A stretch of DNA of 64,000 nt from Bacillus sp. FJAT-22090 (GTDB lineage Bacteria > Bacillota > Bacilli > Bacillales_A > Planococcaceae), in the NCBI RefSeq assembly GCF_001278755.1, contig NZ_CP012601.1, positions 1,612,001 through 1,676,000 of the forward strand, in the 5' to 3' direction. Under the pieces are notes generated by a model, which saw nothing but the letters and a program-made list of their open reading frames with translations, did not search any database and was not told the origin of the DNA. Made by a program: the position numbers and the translations under genes. This document shows positions 56,226 to 64,000 of this stretch, piece after piece. Numbering within the stretch: the stretch's first letter is position 1; every line of letters begins with the position of its first letter.

Positions 56226-56335
56226 ATGCTTGTACAAAGATTAAATATGCCAACATAAACTCAAACAAAACTATTTAAAATATAAATATCTAAGTTAATT
56301 TCATAATAGGGAAATAAATATTGAAATCCAAACAA

Positions 56336-56461
56336 AGTGGATTTCCACTTCAGGTGGACGCTTTCCGCGGGCTTGGCTTCAGCCTCCTCGGAGCTCTTGC
56401 TCCTGCGGGGTCTTCAGCTCAAGCTAATCCCGCAGGAGTCGCCGCCTTCCGCTCCAATCAC
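56336..56461. repeat. GC-rich intergenic repeat, same family as 26519-26730 but inverted
   Basis: Begins GTGGATTTCCACTTCAGG and contains GGACGCTTTCCGCGGGC, CTTCAGCCTCCTCGG, CTCCTGCGGGG and CCCGCAGGAGTCGCCG; the CTCCTGCGGG/CCCGCAGGAG pair can fold. I recall closely similar intergenic sequences in other Bacillus genomes (not searched). The frame through it has GC-rich, repeat-like composition and is not called as a gene. Confidence 0.75.
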
Positions 56462-56558
56462 GTAATCATAACTCTATTAAAGGAATATTTTAAAATAATT
56501 CTATCCCAATATTCGTATGTTTAGTAGTAGCAATTATGAAATTCCCTTATCTATAAAA

Positions 56559-57107
56559 TCAATTTTCTTTCAAATAGTTTTTTAACCAAAGAAAAGCAAA
56601 CGCTGTTTTAGCATCATAAACTTGCTTATTTTTAATAAGAGATTCCATTTCATCCATTGATACATACATTAATTCTACAAACTCATCTTCATCAAGATTT
56701 GCTTTTACTGTCATTTTTTCTATATTTTCTGCAAAATAAAGATGGATAATTTCATCTGCAAAACCAGGAGATGTAGCAAATGATTGAATATAGATTAGTT
56801 TACTTGTCGTGTAACCTGTTTCTTCTTCTAATTCTCTTAATGCTGTTACTTCTGGTGGCTCCCCAGGTTCGATTTTTCCAGCTGGAATCTCAATAATTGA
56901 ACGTTCTAGAGCTTTTCTATATTGTTCCACCAATACAATCTTTTTATCTTCTGTTAGAGCTATTATAGCTACAGCCCCTGGATGTTTAACTATTTCCCTA
57001 TTGCTCTTTTCCCCGTTTGGTAATAATACCTCATCCACTTGTAACGTAATAATTCTACCTTTATATTTAAGGTCAGTTTGAATTGTTTTTTCCTCAAATT
57101 TTTTCAT
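56559..57107 (-). CDS. nudF: ADP-ribose pyrophosphatase (Nudix)
   Basis: Hydrolyses ADP-ribose to AMP and ribose-5-phosphate. The 182-residue product has the Nudix box GKIEPGEPPEVTALRELEEETGY in order (G-x5-E-x7-REUxEE) and PGAVAIIALTE. The ATG at 57105-57107 has AAAGGAAG upstream; a 13-codon longer frame is rejected. It is divergent from the aldo/keto reductase. Confidence 0.93.
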   Translation of the reverse strand: MKKFEEKTIQTDLKYKGRIITLQVDEVLLPNGEKSNREIVKHPGAVAIIALTEDKKIVLVEQYRKALERSIIEIPAGKIEPGEPPEVTALRELEEETGYTTSKLIYIQSFATSPGFADEIIHLYFAENIEKMTVKANLDEDEFVELMYVSMDEMESLIKNKQVYDAKTAFAFLWLKNYLKEN

Positions 57108-57176
57108 CACTCTACTTCCTTTCATTTGAAACTGTATAATTCTCATTGTACCATGTAGTAAAGGATGTGATAAATC

Positions 57177-58079
57177 TTGGAAAAAAGACAGCTTGGTAAA
57201 AGTGATTTATATCTTTCGGAGATTGGTCTAGGCTGTATGTCACTACCAACAGATCAACTAATGGCTAATAAAATTATTCAACTCGCTCTTGATAATGGCA
57301 TTAACTATTTTGACACGGCAGATTTATACAACAAAGGAGAAAATGAAAAAATTGTCGGAAATGCATTGAAGAATAATCGTAAAGATATAATTCTTGGAAC
57401 AAAAGTCGGCAATCGTACTAATGAAACAGGAGAAGGCTGGACATGGGATGCATCAAAAAAGTGGATAACTACAGCAGTTCACGAATCACTTAAGCGACTG
57501 CAAACGGATTATATAGACGTTTATCAATTGCATGGTGGCACTATGGAGGATGACGTTGATGAAGTAATTGACACGATGGAATCGCTGAAAAAGGATGGAC
57601 TTATTCGTGAATACGGAATTTCTTCTATTCGACCAAATGTAATTGATCGCTTTTTATCGAAAAGCAATGCAGTATCTGTAATGATGCAATATAGTTTATT
57701 AGATCGAAGACCTGAAGAATGGTTTTCCTTACTGGAAAAAAATGAAGTTTCTCTTCTAACACGCGGAACTTTAGCAAAAGGCTTATTAACTCCAGAAGGG
57801 ATAAGCCGAGCAAACAAAACAGACGAATATTTGTCCTATTCAAAAGGTGAATTAATCGAGACGATCGAAAATCTTCAATCATTAGATAAGCCCCTTAACT
57901 CGATAGCTCTTCAATATGTATTACAAAGTAAAGTTACAGGTTCGATGATCATTGGTGCTAGTAGTTCTCAGCAGTTATTAGAGACAATTCATGCTTACAA
58001 ACAGCAAGTTTCTGTATGCATACTTGATAAAGTAAGTGAATTTACCAAACAAGATGTTTATAAGGAGCATAGAGTATAA
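57177..58079 (+). CDS. yqkF: Aldo/keto reductase, YqkF-like
   Basis: NADPH-dependent reductase of unknown substrate. The 300-residue product has LGLGCM near residue 19, the catalytic tyrosine in DTADLYNKGENE, the lysine in LGTKVG, and the histidine in YQLHG. B. subtilis has yqkF close to nudF. TTG start at 57177-57179 with AAAGGATG upstream. Confidence 0.9.
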   Translation: MEKRQLGKSDLYLSEIGLGCMSLPTDQLMANKIIQLALDNGINYFDTADLYNKGENEKIVGNALKNNRKDIILGTKVGNRTNETGEGWTWDASKKWITTAVHESLKRLQTDYIDVYQLHGGTMEDDVDEVIDTMESLKKDGLIREYGISSIRPNVIDRFLSKSNAVSVMMQYSLLDRRPEEWFSLLEKNEVSLLTRGTLAKGLLTPEGISRANKTDEYLSYSKGELIETIENLQSLDKPLNSIALQYVLQSKVTGSMIIGASSSQQLLETIHAYKQQVSVCILDKVSEFTKQDVYKEHRV

Positions 58080-58165
58080 TCTATCATTAGAATAGCTAAA
58101 AATAAGCAGACTACGTATCTCAAAATGGTTGTCGGAGCCCTGTGAACAGACTTTGGCCAACATAT

Positions 58166-58207
58166 AAGAGAGGAGGGCAGTGACTACCGTCACTGCCCTC
58201 CTCTCTT
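58166..58207 (+). terminator. Strong terminator downstream of yqkF
   Basis: A perfect 19-base stem AAGAGAGGAGGGCAGTGAC with a 4-base loop, then TTTTG. It lies 86 bases beyond the yqkF stop and may also stop read-through of the opposing lplA-type gene. Confidence 0.85.
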
Positions 58208-58363
58208 TTGTTGGTAGTCCTATTACTGAAAGTAGCCAACTTGTAACTTTAGATTACTTTGCCTTATTCATCTATTATTATGTGAGTGCTAACTATTTTA
58301 CTGAAATTCCACAAATAACAATACATCAACACGCGTGATATGCCTTTAAAGGTCAACTATTTA

Positions 58364-59983
58364 TTATTTCCATTCTCTATCAGTATACCCTTTAGCCTTA
58401 ATTCCTTCATTTACTTCCTTAATTATCGCTTCTCCGCCTTTTTTCAAGTACTCATCAACAAGATTATCCCAATCAGATATTGGTCTTTGACCAGCAATCA
58501 TTTTAGATTGTTCATTAATCAAAAATTGCATTAAATCAGTACCCTTTTCTTGATTTGTTGGTGACAAGACTCCGTATGAAGGATCAACATATAGTTGATT
58601 TGACTCGAACATCTCCTGTAATGACGCTGTCATTTCCTTCAACTCCGGCAACTTGTAATCGTCGGCATAATTAATCTTAGCATCCGTTGGAACTTGCTCT
58701 CTGTTATCTAAGAAGTAAGTCGAAGGTGCTAGCCCGTCAGATGAGAATGTTGGAACTTGGACAGGAGCTCCATTTTCCATGTTATAACCAATTCCTTCTT
58801 TTCCTAAAAAGAAATCATAATCCTCATTTTGAGGATTCTTTTCATCTCTTGGATAGTATTTCTTTCCGAAGTCTATCATTTCTAAAGCTCGATAGATTTT
58901 CCCCTCATCTTCTGCAAGTTTTGCATTTAAAGCAAGAATTCCCGAATAACCCGATCCCATTGTAAAACCTTTCGATTTATCAGGTGCCTCAAATGGAGGT
59001 ATTGCTACAAGTTTAGCATCTGGATTAGCTGCTAATAACCCTTCGAAATACGCTTCAGACATACCAGAGACTCCACCAACAAATATCCCAGCTTTGCCTG
59101 AATAAAATTCCGTGTTGGTACTTGCCCAGTCAAGTACTGCAAAATCTTTTGTCATTGCGCCTTCTTTATAAATGTTAGCAAAAAATTGAATTAATTCTTT
59201 TCTTCCCTCAGAAATCACACCAGGAATATAATCCCCGTTATCATTTTGGTGATACCATGCGTTAAAGTCCCAATAAGTTCCCATATTGAAGTTTGGATTT
59301 ATATTTTCGCCAATTGCAACACCATAAGTGTCCGCTTTACCATTTCCATCTGGGTCGTCTTTTGTAAAAGCGATCGCAACTTCCTCCAGTTCCTTGTAAT
59401 TCGTTGGAACTTCAAGACCTAATTTATCTAACCAATCCTTACGTATAACAGGGGTAACAGGATACGGCTGAGAATATCGTGGAATTCCGTAAATTTTACC
59501 ATCCACTTTAAATGAATTGTAAATATAATCTGGGATATTACCTAGAGTTTCATAATGTGCTAAATAATCATCTAAAGGTAAAAATGCACCATCTTCAGCC
59601 CATTGATAAAATCGTGTATCTGTTCCAGGAAATCCAACTAAATCTGGCATAGAACCTGATGCTACAATAGCTGAAGATTTTTCAATATAATCTCCTTGCG
59701 GAATAATTTCTGGTTTGTAATCAACGTTAAATCGCTCATTTATCATGTCTAGCCCAGGGCTTGTTACAGGGGGAGGGTCACCAAAGCGAAATGTCATCCC
59801 TGTAATAGTATACTTTTCAGTATGATCGAACGGGTCAATTTCAATGTTTTTTTCTGTTTCAGTTGCAGTTTCTTTCTCTTTTTCTGTTTCCTTCCCATCC
59901 TCTGTCGTCTCATCTGAACAAGCTACCAATATAAAACTTAGGAAAAGAATTAGAAAACTAATAATCAAATGCTTTTTTCTCAA
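58364..59983 (-). CDS. ABC transporter substrate-binding lipoprotein, LplA type
   Basis: Extracellular solute-binding protein for an oligosaccharide importer. The 539-residue product has a lipobox (LVAC, Cys at residue 22), an acidic Glu/Thr-rich linker (23-48) and a type 1 binding fold with SSAIVASGSMPDLV and DDPDGNGKADTYGVA, typical of the LplA/YtcQ family. TTG start at 59981-59983 with GGAGGGG upstream. It is the third gene of the lplB-lplC-lplA unit. Confidence 0.9.
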   Translation of the reverse strand: MRKKHLIISFLILFLSFILVACSDETTEDGKETEKEKETATETEKNIEIDPFDHTEKYTITGMTFRFGDPPPVTSPGLDMINERFNVDYKPEIIPQGDYIEKSSAIVASGSMPDLVGFPGTDTRFYQWAEDGAFLPLDDYLAHYETLGNIPDYIYNSFKVDGKIYGIPRYSQPYPVTPVIRKDWLDKLGLEVPTNYKELEEVAIAFTKDDPDGNGKADTYGVAIGENINPNFNMGTYWDFNAWYHQNDNGDYIPGVISEGRKELIQFFANIYKEGAMTKDFAVLDWASTNTEFYSGKAGIFVGGVSGMSEAYFEGLLAANPDAKLVAIPPFEAPDKSKGFTMGSGYSGILALNAKLAEDEGKIYRALEMIDFGKKYYPRDEKNPQNEDYDFFLGKEGIGYNMENGAPVQVPTFSSDGLAPSTYFLDNREQVPTDAKINYADDYKLPELKEMTASLQEMFESNQLYVDPSYGVLSPTNQEKGTDLMQFLINEQSKMIAGQRPISDWDNLVDEYLKKGGEAIIKEVNEGIKAKGYTDREWK

Positions 59984-60053
59984 GTAAACCCCTCCATCAT
60001 TTTTTTAAGTAAAAATATTATTTAAGTTCATTCAATACAGAAAAACTTTACTA

Positions 60054-60929
60054 TTACCCTTTTACCGATCCAAGCATCACTCCTTTAGCAAAATGTTTTT
60101 GTAAGAAAGGATATACAATCAGTATTGGTAAGGTAGCTATTAAAATAGCAGCCATTTGAACTGTTTCCGGAGGAGGTAATGCTTCTAACATTGCTGCATG
60201 ACCACCAAGAGCAGCATTTGGCTCATTCACAATTACAATTTGCCTTAAAATGACTTGTATTGGCCATTTCGCAGGATCGTTTAAATATAGTACTCCTGTA
60301 AAATAACTGTTCCAATGACCAACCGCATAAAACAGACCAAATGCTGCTAAAGCTGGCTTCGATAAAGGTAAAATAATTTTAGAAAAAATTTGAATGTCAT
60401 TGGCGCCATCAATAACCGCTGCCTCTGTTAGTTCTTCAGGTATACCTTTAAAAAATTGTGTCATGATGATTAGATTAAAAGGACTTATTGCAACCGGAAT
60501 TATTAAAGCCCATAACGAATTTAATAAACCAGTTTCTTTCACAATAATGTAAGTAGGAATCATTCCCGCAGAAAATAATATCGTGAACAAAACAAGGAAC
60601 ATGATCGTACGCTGACCAATAATATTTCTTGTTAATGTATAAGCCATTGTGGAGGTGAACACGAGATTCACAAATGTTCCTACCACTGTAATATAAATCG
60701 TTACAAAGAGTGACCGAATAAACTGGTCAGAACCCAAAATATACGTATAAGCATCTGTCACCCATTCCTTTGGCCATAACAGGAAATCACTATTAAGTAC
60801 ATCACTTACACTCGAAAACGAAACTGAAAAAATGTAAAAGAAAGGAAAGAGCATTGTTAAAGCAATCAATAACAATAGAATGTTATTTACAACTTCCATA
60901 ACCCTTTCACGACCTGTAGATTTAAACAC
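60054..60929 (-). CDS. ABC sugar permease, LplC/YtcP type
   Basis: A 291-residue membrane protein with about six helices and the EAA loop EAAVIDGANDIQIFSKIILPLSKPALA, where the shared ATPase (such as MsmX) docks; no ATPase gene is nearby. GTG start at 60927-60929 with AGGGGG upstream. It follows the lplB-type gene by 47 bases. Confidence 0.92.
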   Translation of the reverse strand: MFKSTGRERVMEVVNNILLLLIALTMLFPFFYIFSVSFSSVSDVLNSDFLLWPKEWVTDAYTYILGSDQFIRSLFVTIYITVVGTFVNLVFTSTMAYTLTRNIIGQRTIMFLVLFTILFSAGMIPTYIIVKETGLLNSLWALIIPVAISPFNLIIMTQFFKGIPEELTEAAVIDGANDIQIFSKIILPLSKPALAAFGLFYAVGHWNSYFTGVLYLNDPAKWPIQVILRQIVIVNEPNAALGGHAAMLEALPPPETVQMAAILIATLPILIVYPFLQKHFAKGVMLGSVKG

Positions 60930-60976
60930 AACCTAACCCCCTCACTTAAACAAAAATAAAGAAAATATTAACATAT

Positions 60977-61960
60977 TTAATATAAACCTTCTTCGCCAAA
61001 CCTTTTTGCAAGCCTATTTGCTAGTACAACCAGCACTAAACCAATAATTCCTTTAAACAAGCCAACAGCTGTAGCAAAGCTAAAATTCGCCTGCTGTATT
61101 CCTTTGAAGTAGACATATGTGTCAAGAACATTCCCTGACTCCATATTAAAAGGATTTAGCATTAAAAATATTTGTTCAAAACCACTGTCCATTACATTTC
61201 CTAGACGAAGAATTAACAAGATGACAATTGTGCTTTTTAACGCTGGCAATGTAATATGCCACATTTGTCTTAATCGACTAGCTCCATCCATTACAGCAGC
61301 CTCATATAAATGAGGACTAATACCGGACAACGCTGCTAAGAAAAGAATTGTTCCCCACCCGGATTCCTTCCAGATTACTTGAAAAATGACAATCGGCTTG
61401 AACATTGCTGGATCAGTCAAAAAAGGGATTGGGTTTATGTCCAAAAAATTTACTAGAAAACTATTTACCAATCCTTCACTTCTAAGAAAAATAACTGTTA
61501 TTCCTACTACAACCACCCATGATAAAAAGTGCGGTAAGTAAACGACAGATTGAAGAAACTTTTTATAAAGCTGATTCCTTATTTCGTTTAACATTAAAGC
61601 GAGTATGATAGAAATTGGAAAAGCAAAGAATATTTGTAACAAAGATATTTGTAAGGTGTTCCAAATGACTTGAATGACTTCTGCATCCTCAAAGATCAAT
61701 TTAAAATATTTTAACCCTACCCAGGGGCTATCAAAAAAACCACGAAATGGGCTGTAATCTTTAAATGCCAAAAGTATTCCAACCATTGGAATGTAACGGT
61801 AAATGAGAAAATACAAAATACCAGGTAAAATTAGTAGTAATAGATAGCGATCACGCCATAATTTCTTTTTTATAGAATTCTTTCTTTTCTGTTTCGGGAT
61901 TTTGATTGATACATCTAAAGTCGAATCAAGTGTATCAATATTCTTTTTTTTAGTTCCAAT
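60977..61960 (-). CDS. ABC sugar permease, LplB/YtcP-partner type, probably starting at an ATT codon
   Basis: A 327-residue permease with the EAA loop YEAAVMDGASRLRQMWHITLPAL and about six helices. Homologues need the cytoplasmic basic start and first helix (KKKLWRDRYLLLLILPG), which lie upstream of the first canonical codon, TTG at 61814-61816. This part is open back to a TAA, with no ATG, GTG or TTG in frame. ATT at 61958-61960, nine bases after AGAAAGGGG, is the best start. Alternatively a TTG one base away at 61957-61959 is used and an 8-A tract at 61944-61951 shifts the frame. Confidence 0.85.
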   Translation of the reverse strand: MGTKKKNIDTLDSTLDVSIKIPKQKRKNSIKKKLWRDRYLLLLILPGILYFLIYRYIPMVGILLAFKDYSPFRGFFDSPWVGLKYFKLIFEDAEVIQVIWNTLQISLLQIFFAFPISIILALMLNEIRNQLYKKFLQSVVYLPHFLSWVVVVGITVIFLRSEGLVNSFLVNFLDINPIPFLTDPAMFKPIVIFQVIWKESGWGTILFLAALSGISPHLYEAAVMDGASRLRQMWHITLPALKSTIVILLILRLGNVMDSGFEQIFLMLNPFNMESGNVLDTYVYFKGIQQANFSFATAVGLFKGIIGLVLVVLANRLAKRFGEEGLY

Positions 61961-62001
61961 AACTAATTACCCCTTTCTCTTAAACTAGAAAGCTACTGTA
62001 G

Positions 62002-62023
62002 ATTACATGTATATTACATGTAT
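62002..62023. promoter_or_regulatory. Tandem 11-bp operator-like repeat at the lplB promoter
   Basis: Two exact copies of ATTACATGTAT, each containing the palindrome TACATGTA. On the minus strand a promoter-like TTGAAT, 17 bases, TATTAT lies at 62031-62059, so the repeats start about at the transcription start. The 11-bp spacing is one helical turn. Confidence 0.5.
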
Positions 62024-62091
62024 TTATATAATAATAATTTAAATTTCAGAATTATTCAATATTTTTCGGAGATATCTTTTCTATTTTTTTC

Positions 62092-62721
62092 TTAATTTGT
62101 TCTTTTATTTCCTTCAAAAAGGATAAACACTTTGCTTGAAATAGTCATTAATATAAAACAAATCAGACTACCACCAAAAAAAGGAAGCAATCCCGGAATT
62201 TTAATCATAAAATAATACGGAAAGTAAAAACCTAGCACCATCAGCACTGAGTAGAGAGGGTTGGAAAGGACAATAAGTAAACAGTTTTTAAAATATTGCT
62301 TAAAATTAAGTTTATAATGGACATAAATCGGAAGAGCATAAAGTAAGGCTACAACATAAATACAACCAAGAATAAAAAAGAAAAAGGAAATTAAAAGGCC
62401 CCATAGTGTTGAAATACCCCGAAAAAACAGCAAATCTACATATATGACTAGCCCTAAAAAAGTCCATGCATACCCATATAAGTTTGCGTTAATAAATTCC
62501 TTGCGGTACTCGTCTTTAAAATGCGAAAATATGTTAATTTCGATATCATCACCATGCATCCACTTTCTTAGGACCGAAAACATTGCTACACTAGAAGGAA
62601 AGAAGCCAACAACCCCTGCCCCTATCACTATTCCCACACCCCACAGAATATTAAGATATGCAAGTTTCATAGCTAAGTCCAAGTAACGAAATATAGTGCC
62701 CCTCCATCCAGTAAGTTCCAT
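62092..62721 (-). CDS. YesL-family (DUF624) membrane protein
   Basis: A 209-residue membrane protein with about five helices. The opening MELTGWRGTIFRYLDLAMKL and the early W-G-x-G pattern match YesL/DUF624 proteins, which accompany LplBC-type sugar transporters and may help their regulation or assembly; role unproved. The ATG at 62719-62721 follows AAGAGGGG. It lies between the lyase gene and lplB. Confidence 0.85.
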   Translation of the reverse strand: MELTGWRGTIFRYLDLAMKLAYLNILWGVGIVIGAGVVGFFPSSVAMFSVLRKWMHGDDIEINIFSHFKDEYRKEFINANLYGYAWTFLGLVIYVDLLFFRGISTLWGLLISFFFFILGCIYVVALLYALPIYVHYKLNFKQYFKNCLLIVLSNPLYSVLMVLGFYFPYYFMIKIPGLLPFFGGSLICFILMTISSKVFILFEGNKRTN

Positions 62722-62799
62722 ATATTCACCCCTCTTTAGAACGAAATTAATTATCGAAAATTCAGTCTTTATTTCGCAGATTTTATTCATTTTTGAAAA

Positions 62800-64000
62800 T
62801 CAAAAGAATAAATCGACGTTATACGTTCCATTCTTCAAATTAAATTCTAGCAAGCCTTGTTTTGTATTATAGAAAACATCGTATTTACCCTTTTCCTCCT
62901 CACCATTAATACATATCTTTGTAGGAGGAGCAGTTTTTATAAAAATTTGAGTAACTTTATGAAGTTCAATTTGCAGCATTGCCTCTGTTTCCTCAAAATA
63001 GCCGGAGATATTCATCTTCTCTGTCGATTTAATAAAAGTGTCATCCTTCACCTTCAGAAAGCTACCATTCATTAGTGAAAATTTACTTGGAGAGTTATCG
63101 GTTAGATGAAATGAAACCCATCCCTGTTCTCCATGAAGACAAATCACTCCATTATCCGTAATTTGTAAGGCACTTTTCCTATCTTCATTTATAAGGATAT
63201 AATCAGTAATGCCCTCACTTATACGGCTAACTTGCATTTGAAAAAATGGTCTATTACTATTCATTGAATAAGAGATATCACTTTTTGAAACTTTGGGAAC
63301 AAGCATAGTGATTAGGTATTGCATCTTTTCCTTCTCACTAGGTACCACTGAAAGATATGATCCGTACTCCTCTGCTCCTTCATATTGCTCAATACTCTTA
63401 ATTGTTTGGTGGGGATAGCAAATGTACAGAGATACTGAAGCTATTTCACCTCTAAAATCTATCCTGTTTTCTTCTGTTTTTTCTCCCGGCATTAATATCT
63501 TTTCATTTGCGAATATGGGAGAAGTTGTATGATATAGAAAACTAGGAATGCTATCTGCTTTTTCCTTCACTAACTTATCAACCAGAATAAAATAGCTTTT
63601 GTCTACGTGTAAAATTTTTCTTTCCCATTTTGAGACACTTGCATCATAAGCGTGCGTTGCATCACCAATAACGTAGGAAAAGTTTGCGGAAGTATACCAA
63701 TCTACAAACTTACTGCTACCCATTTGTGTTTGTCCTACACCATTCATAAGCATGCTATTATGTCCAACAGTTCCAATAGTAAAGTCTCTTCTAGAACCTT
63801 CTACATAATCCTGATATCCAGGATTCGTTATTAACCATTCGCCTGCAACATGTAATATAAAATTATTTTGATCATAATGGTTATGGTCTTTGGCTGATTG
63901 ACTTGAATTAAAAGCCAAGAGGTGATCTACCTCTTTCCAACCACTTCGAAGAGCAGCCCAGCCAATCCTAGAAAACATATTAGCATATTTATTCTTATAA
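62800..64000 (-). CDS. Heparinase II/III-like polysaccharide lyase, C-terminal part, cut by window edge
   Basis: The frame is open to base 64000 (residues YKNKYAN before the first internal ATG at 63976-63978), so the N-terminal toroid domain lies beyond the window. The visible part has ALRSGW, DHNHYDQNNFILHVAGEWLITNPG with the histidines and tyrosine typical of the heparinase II/III beta-sandwich, and VGHNSML. Substrate not determinable. It leads the YesL-LplBCA genes. Confidence 0.88.
   Translation of the reverse strand, partial: YKNKYANMFSRIGWAALRSGWKEVDHLLAFNSSQSAKDHNHYDQNNFILHVAGEWLITNPGYQDYVEGSRRDFTIGTVGHNSMLMNGVGQTQMGSSKFVDWYTSANFSYVIGDATHAYDASVSKWERKILHVDKSYFILVDKLVKEKADSIPSFLYHTTSPIFANEKILMPGEKTEENRIDFRGEIASVSLYICYPHQTIKSIEQYEGAEEYGSYLSVVPSEKEKMQYLITMLVPKVSKSDISYSMNSNRPFFQMQVSRISEGITDYILINEDRKSALQITDNGVICLHGEQGWVSFHLTDNSPSKFSLMNGSFLKVKDDTFIKSTEKMNISGYFEETEAMLQIELHKVTQIFIKTAPPTKICINGEEEKGKYDVFYNTKQGLLEFNLKNGTYNVDLFF

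Noticed and set aside
56321..56524. 67-codon plus-strand frame over a GC-rich stretch
   Set aside because: It runs through a repeat family shared with 26519-26730; there is no conserved protein feature.

Overview
The window is 64 kb of AT-rich, endospore-forming Firmicute chromosome. The gene order follows the Bacillus subtilis arc from aroA through mtrB, hbs, spoIVA, der, cmk, sleB, recQ, res, scp, lysA, spoIIA and fur to nudF, and nearly all genes lie on the minus strand. Several B. subtilis neighbours are missing: trpEDCFBA between aroH and hisC, dacF before spoIIAA, spoVAA-AE before spoVAF, spmAB beside dacB, and gudB beside ypdA. With the style of the intergenic repeats this suggests Planococcaceae (Psychrobacillus, Sporosarcina or Lysinibacillus relatives). 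That placement is inference; no rRNA or tRNA gene was found.

Layout. 1-5.3 kb: aromatic amino-acid genes aroC-aroB-aroH-hisC-tyrA-aroA (aroA runs off the left edge). 5.4-11 kb: cheR, ndk, menaquinone side-chain and ring genes (hepS, menG, hepT), mtrB (TRAP), folE and hbs. 11-16 kb: spoIVA, the yphF/yphE pair, gpsA, der. 16.2-19.1 kb: a gene-poor accessory gap with a lipoprotein and several very small genes of unknown function. 19-25 kb: ypfD, plsC, cmk, the c-di-GMP receptor motI, the germination pair sleB-ypeB, and prsW. 25-33 kb: ansA (plus strand), ypdA, a phosphoesterase, a CBS protein, a LysM protein, recQ-ypbB and ferredoxin. 33-34.5 kb: a GC-rich repeat mosaic, then ribU under an FMN riboswitch. 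34.6-42.6 kb: resABC, resDE, sigX-rsiX. 42.7-48.3 kb: rluB, a D,D-carboxypeptidase, scpAB, ypuF, ribT, a 33-residue membrane miniprotein and lysA. 48.4-57 kb: spoVAF, the spoIIA operon, pdp, deoB, xerD, fur, a probable divergent spoIIM, nudF. 57-64 kb: an aldo/keto reductase, then a carbohydrate locus with a heparinase-like lyase (cut by the right edge), a YesL-like protein and an LplBCA-type ABC importer.

How the genes work together. The left third makes chorismate, Tyr/Phe precursors, menaquinone and folate. The centre handles ribosome and GTPase functions, spore coat base, cortex lysis and c-di-GMP motility control. The res block links cytochrome c maturation to redox sensing and an ECF sigma factor. 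The spoIIA operon is the forespore sigma-F switch. The right edge looks like uptake and degradation of a uronic-acid polysaccharide.

The most unusual things seen are: two genes whose only well-placed start codon is ATT (dacB-like and lplB-like); a mini-operon of tiny ORFs with a coupled 13-codon leader; a 123-bp tandem repeat inside the ndk 3' region; a repeat with 9-bp terminal inverted repeats; a 17-bp perfect hairpin abutting the motI ribosome binding site; and a tandem 11-bp operator-like repeat at the lplB promoter. I did not find a clear new defence or mobile system. The best candidates for undescribed biology are the small-ORF cluster at 17.7-18.2 kb and the repeat families.
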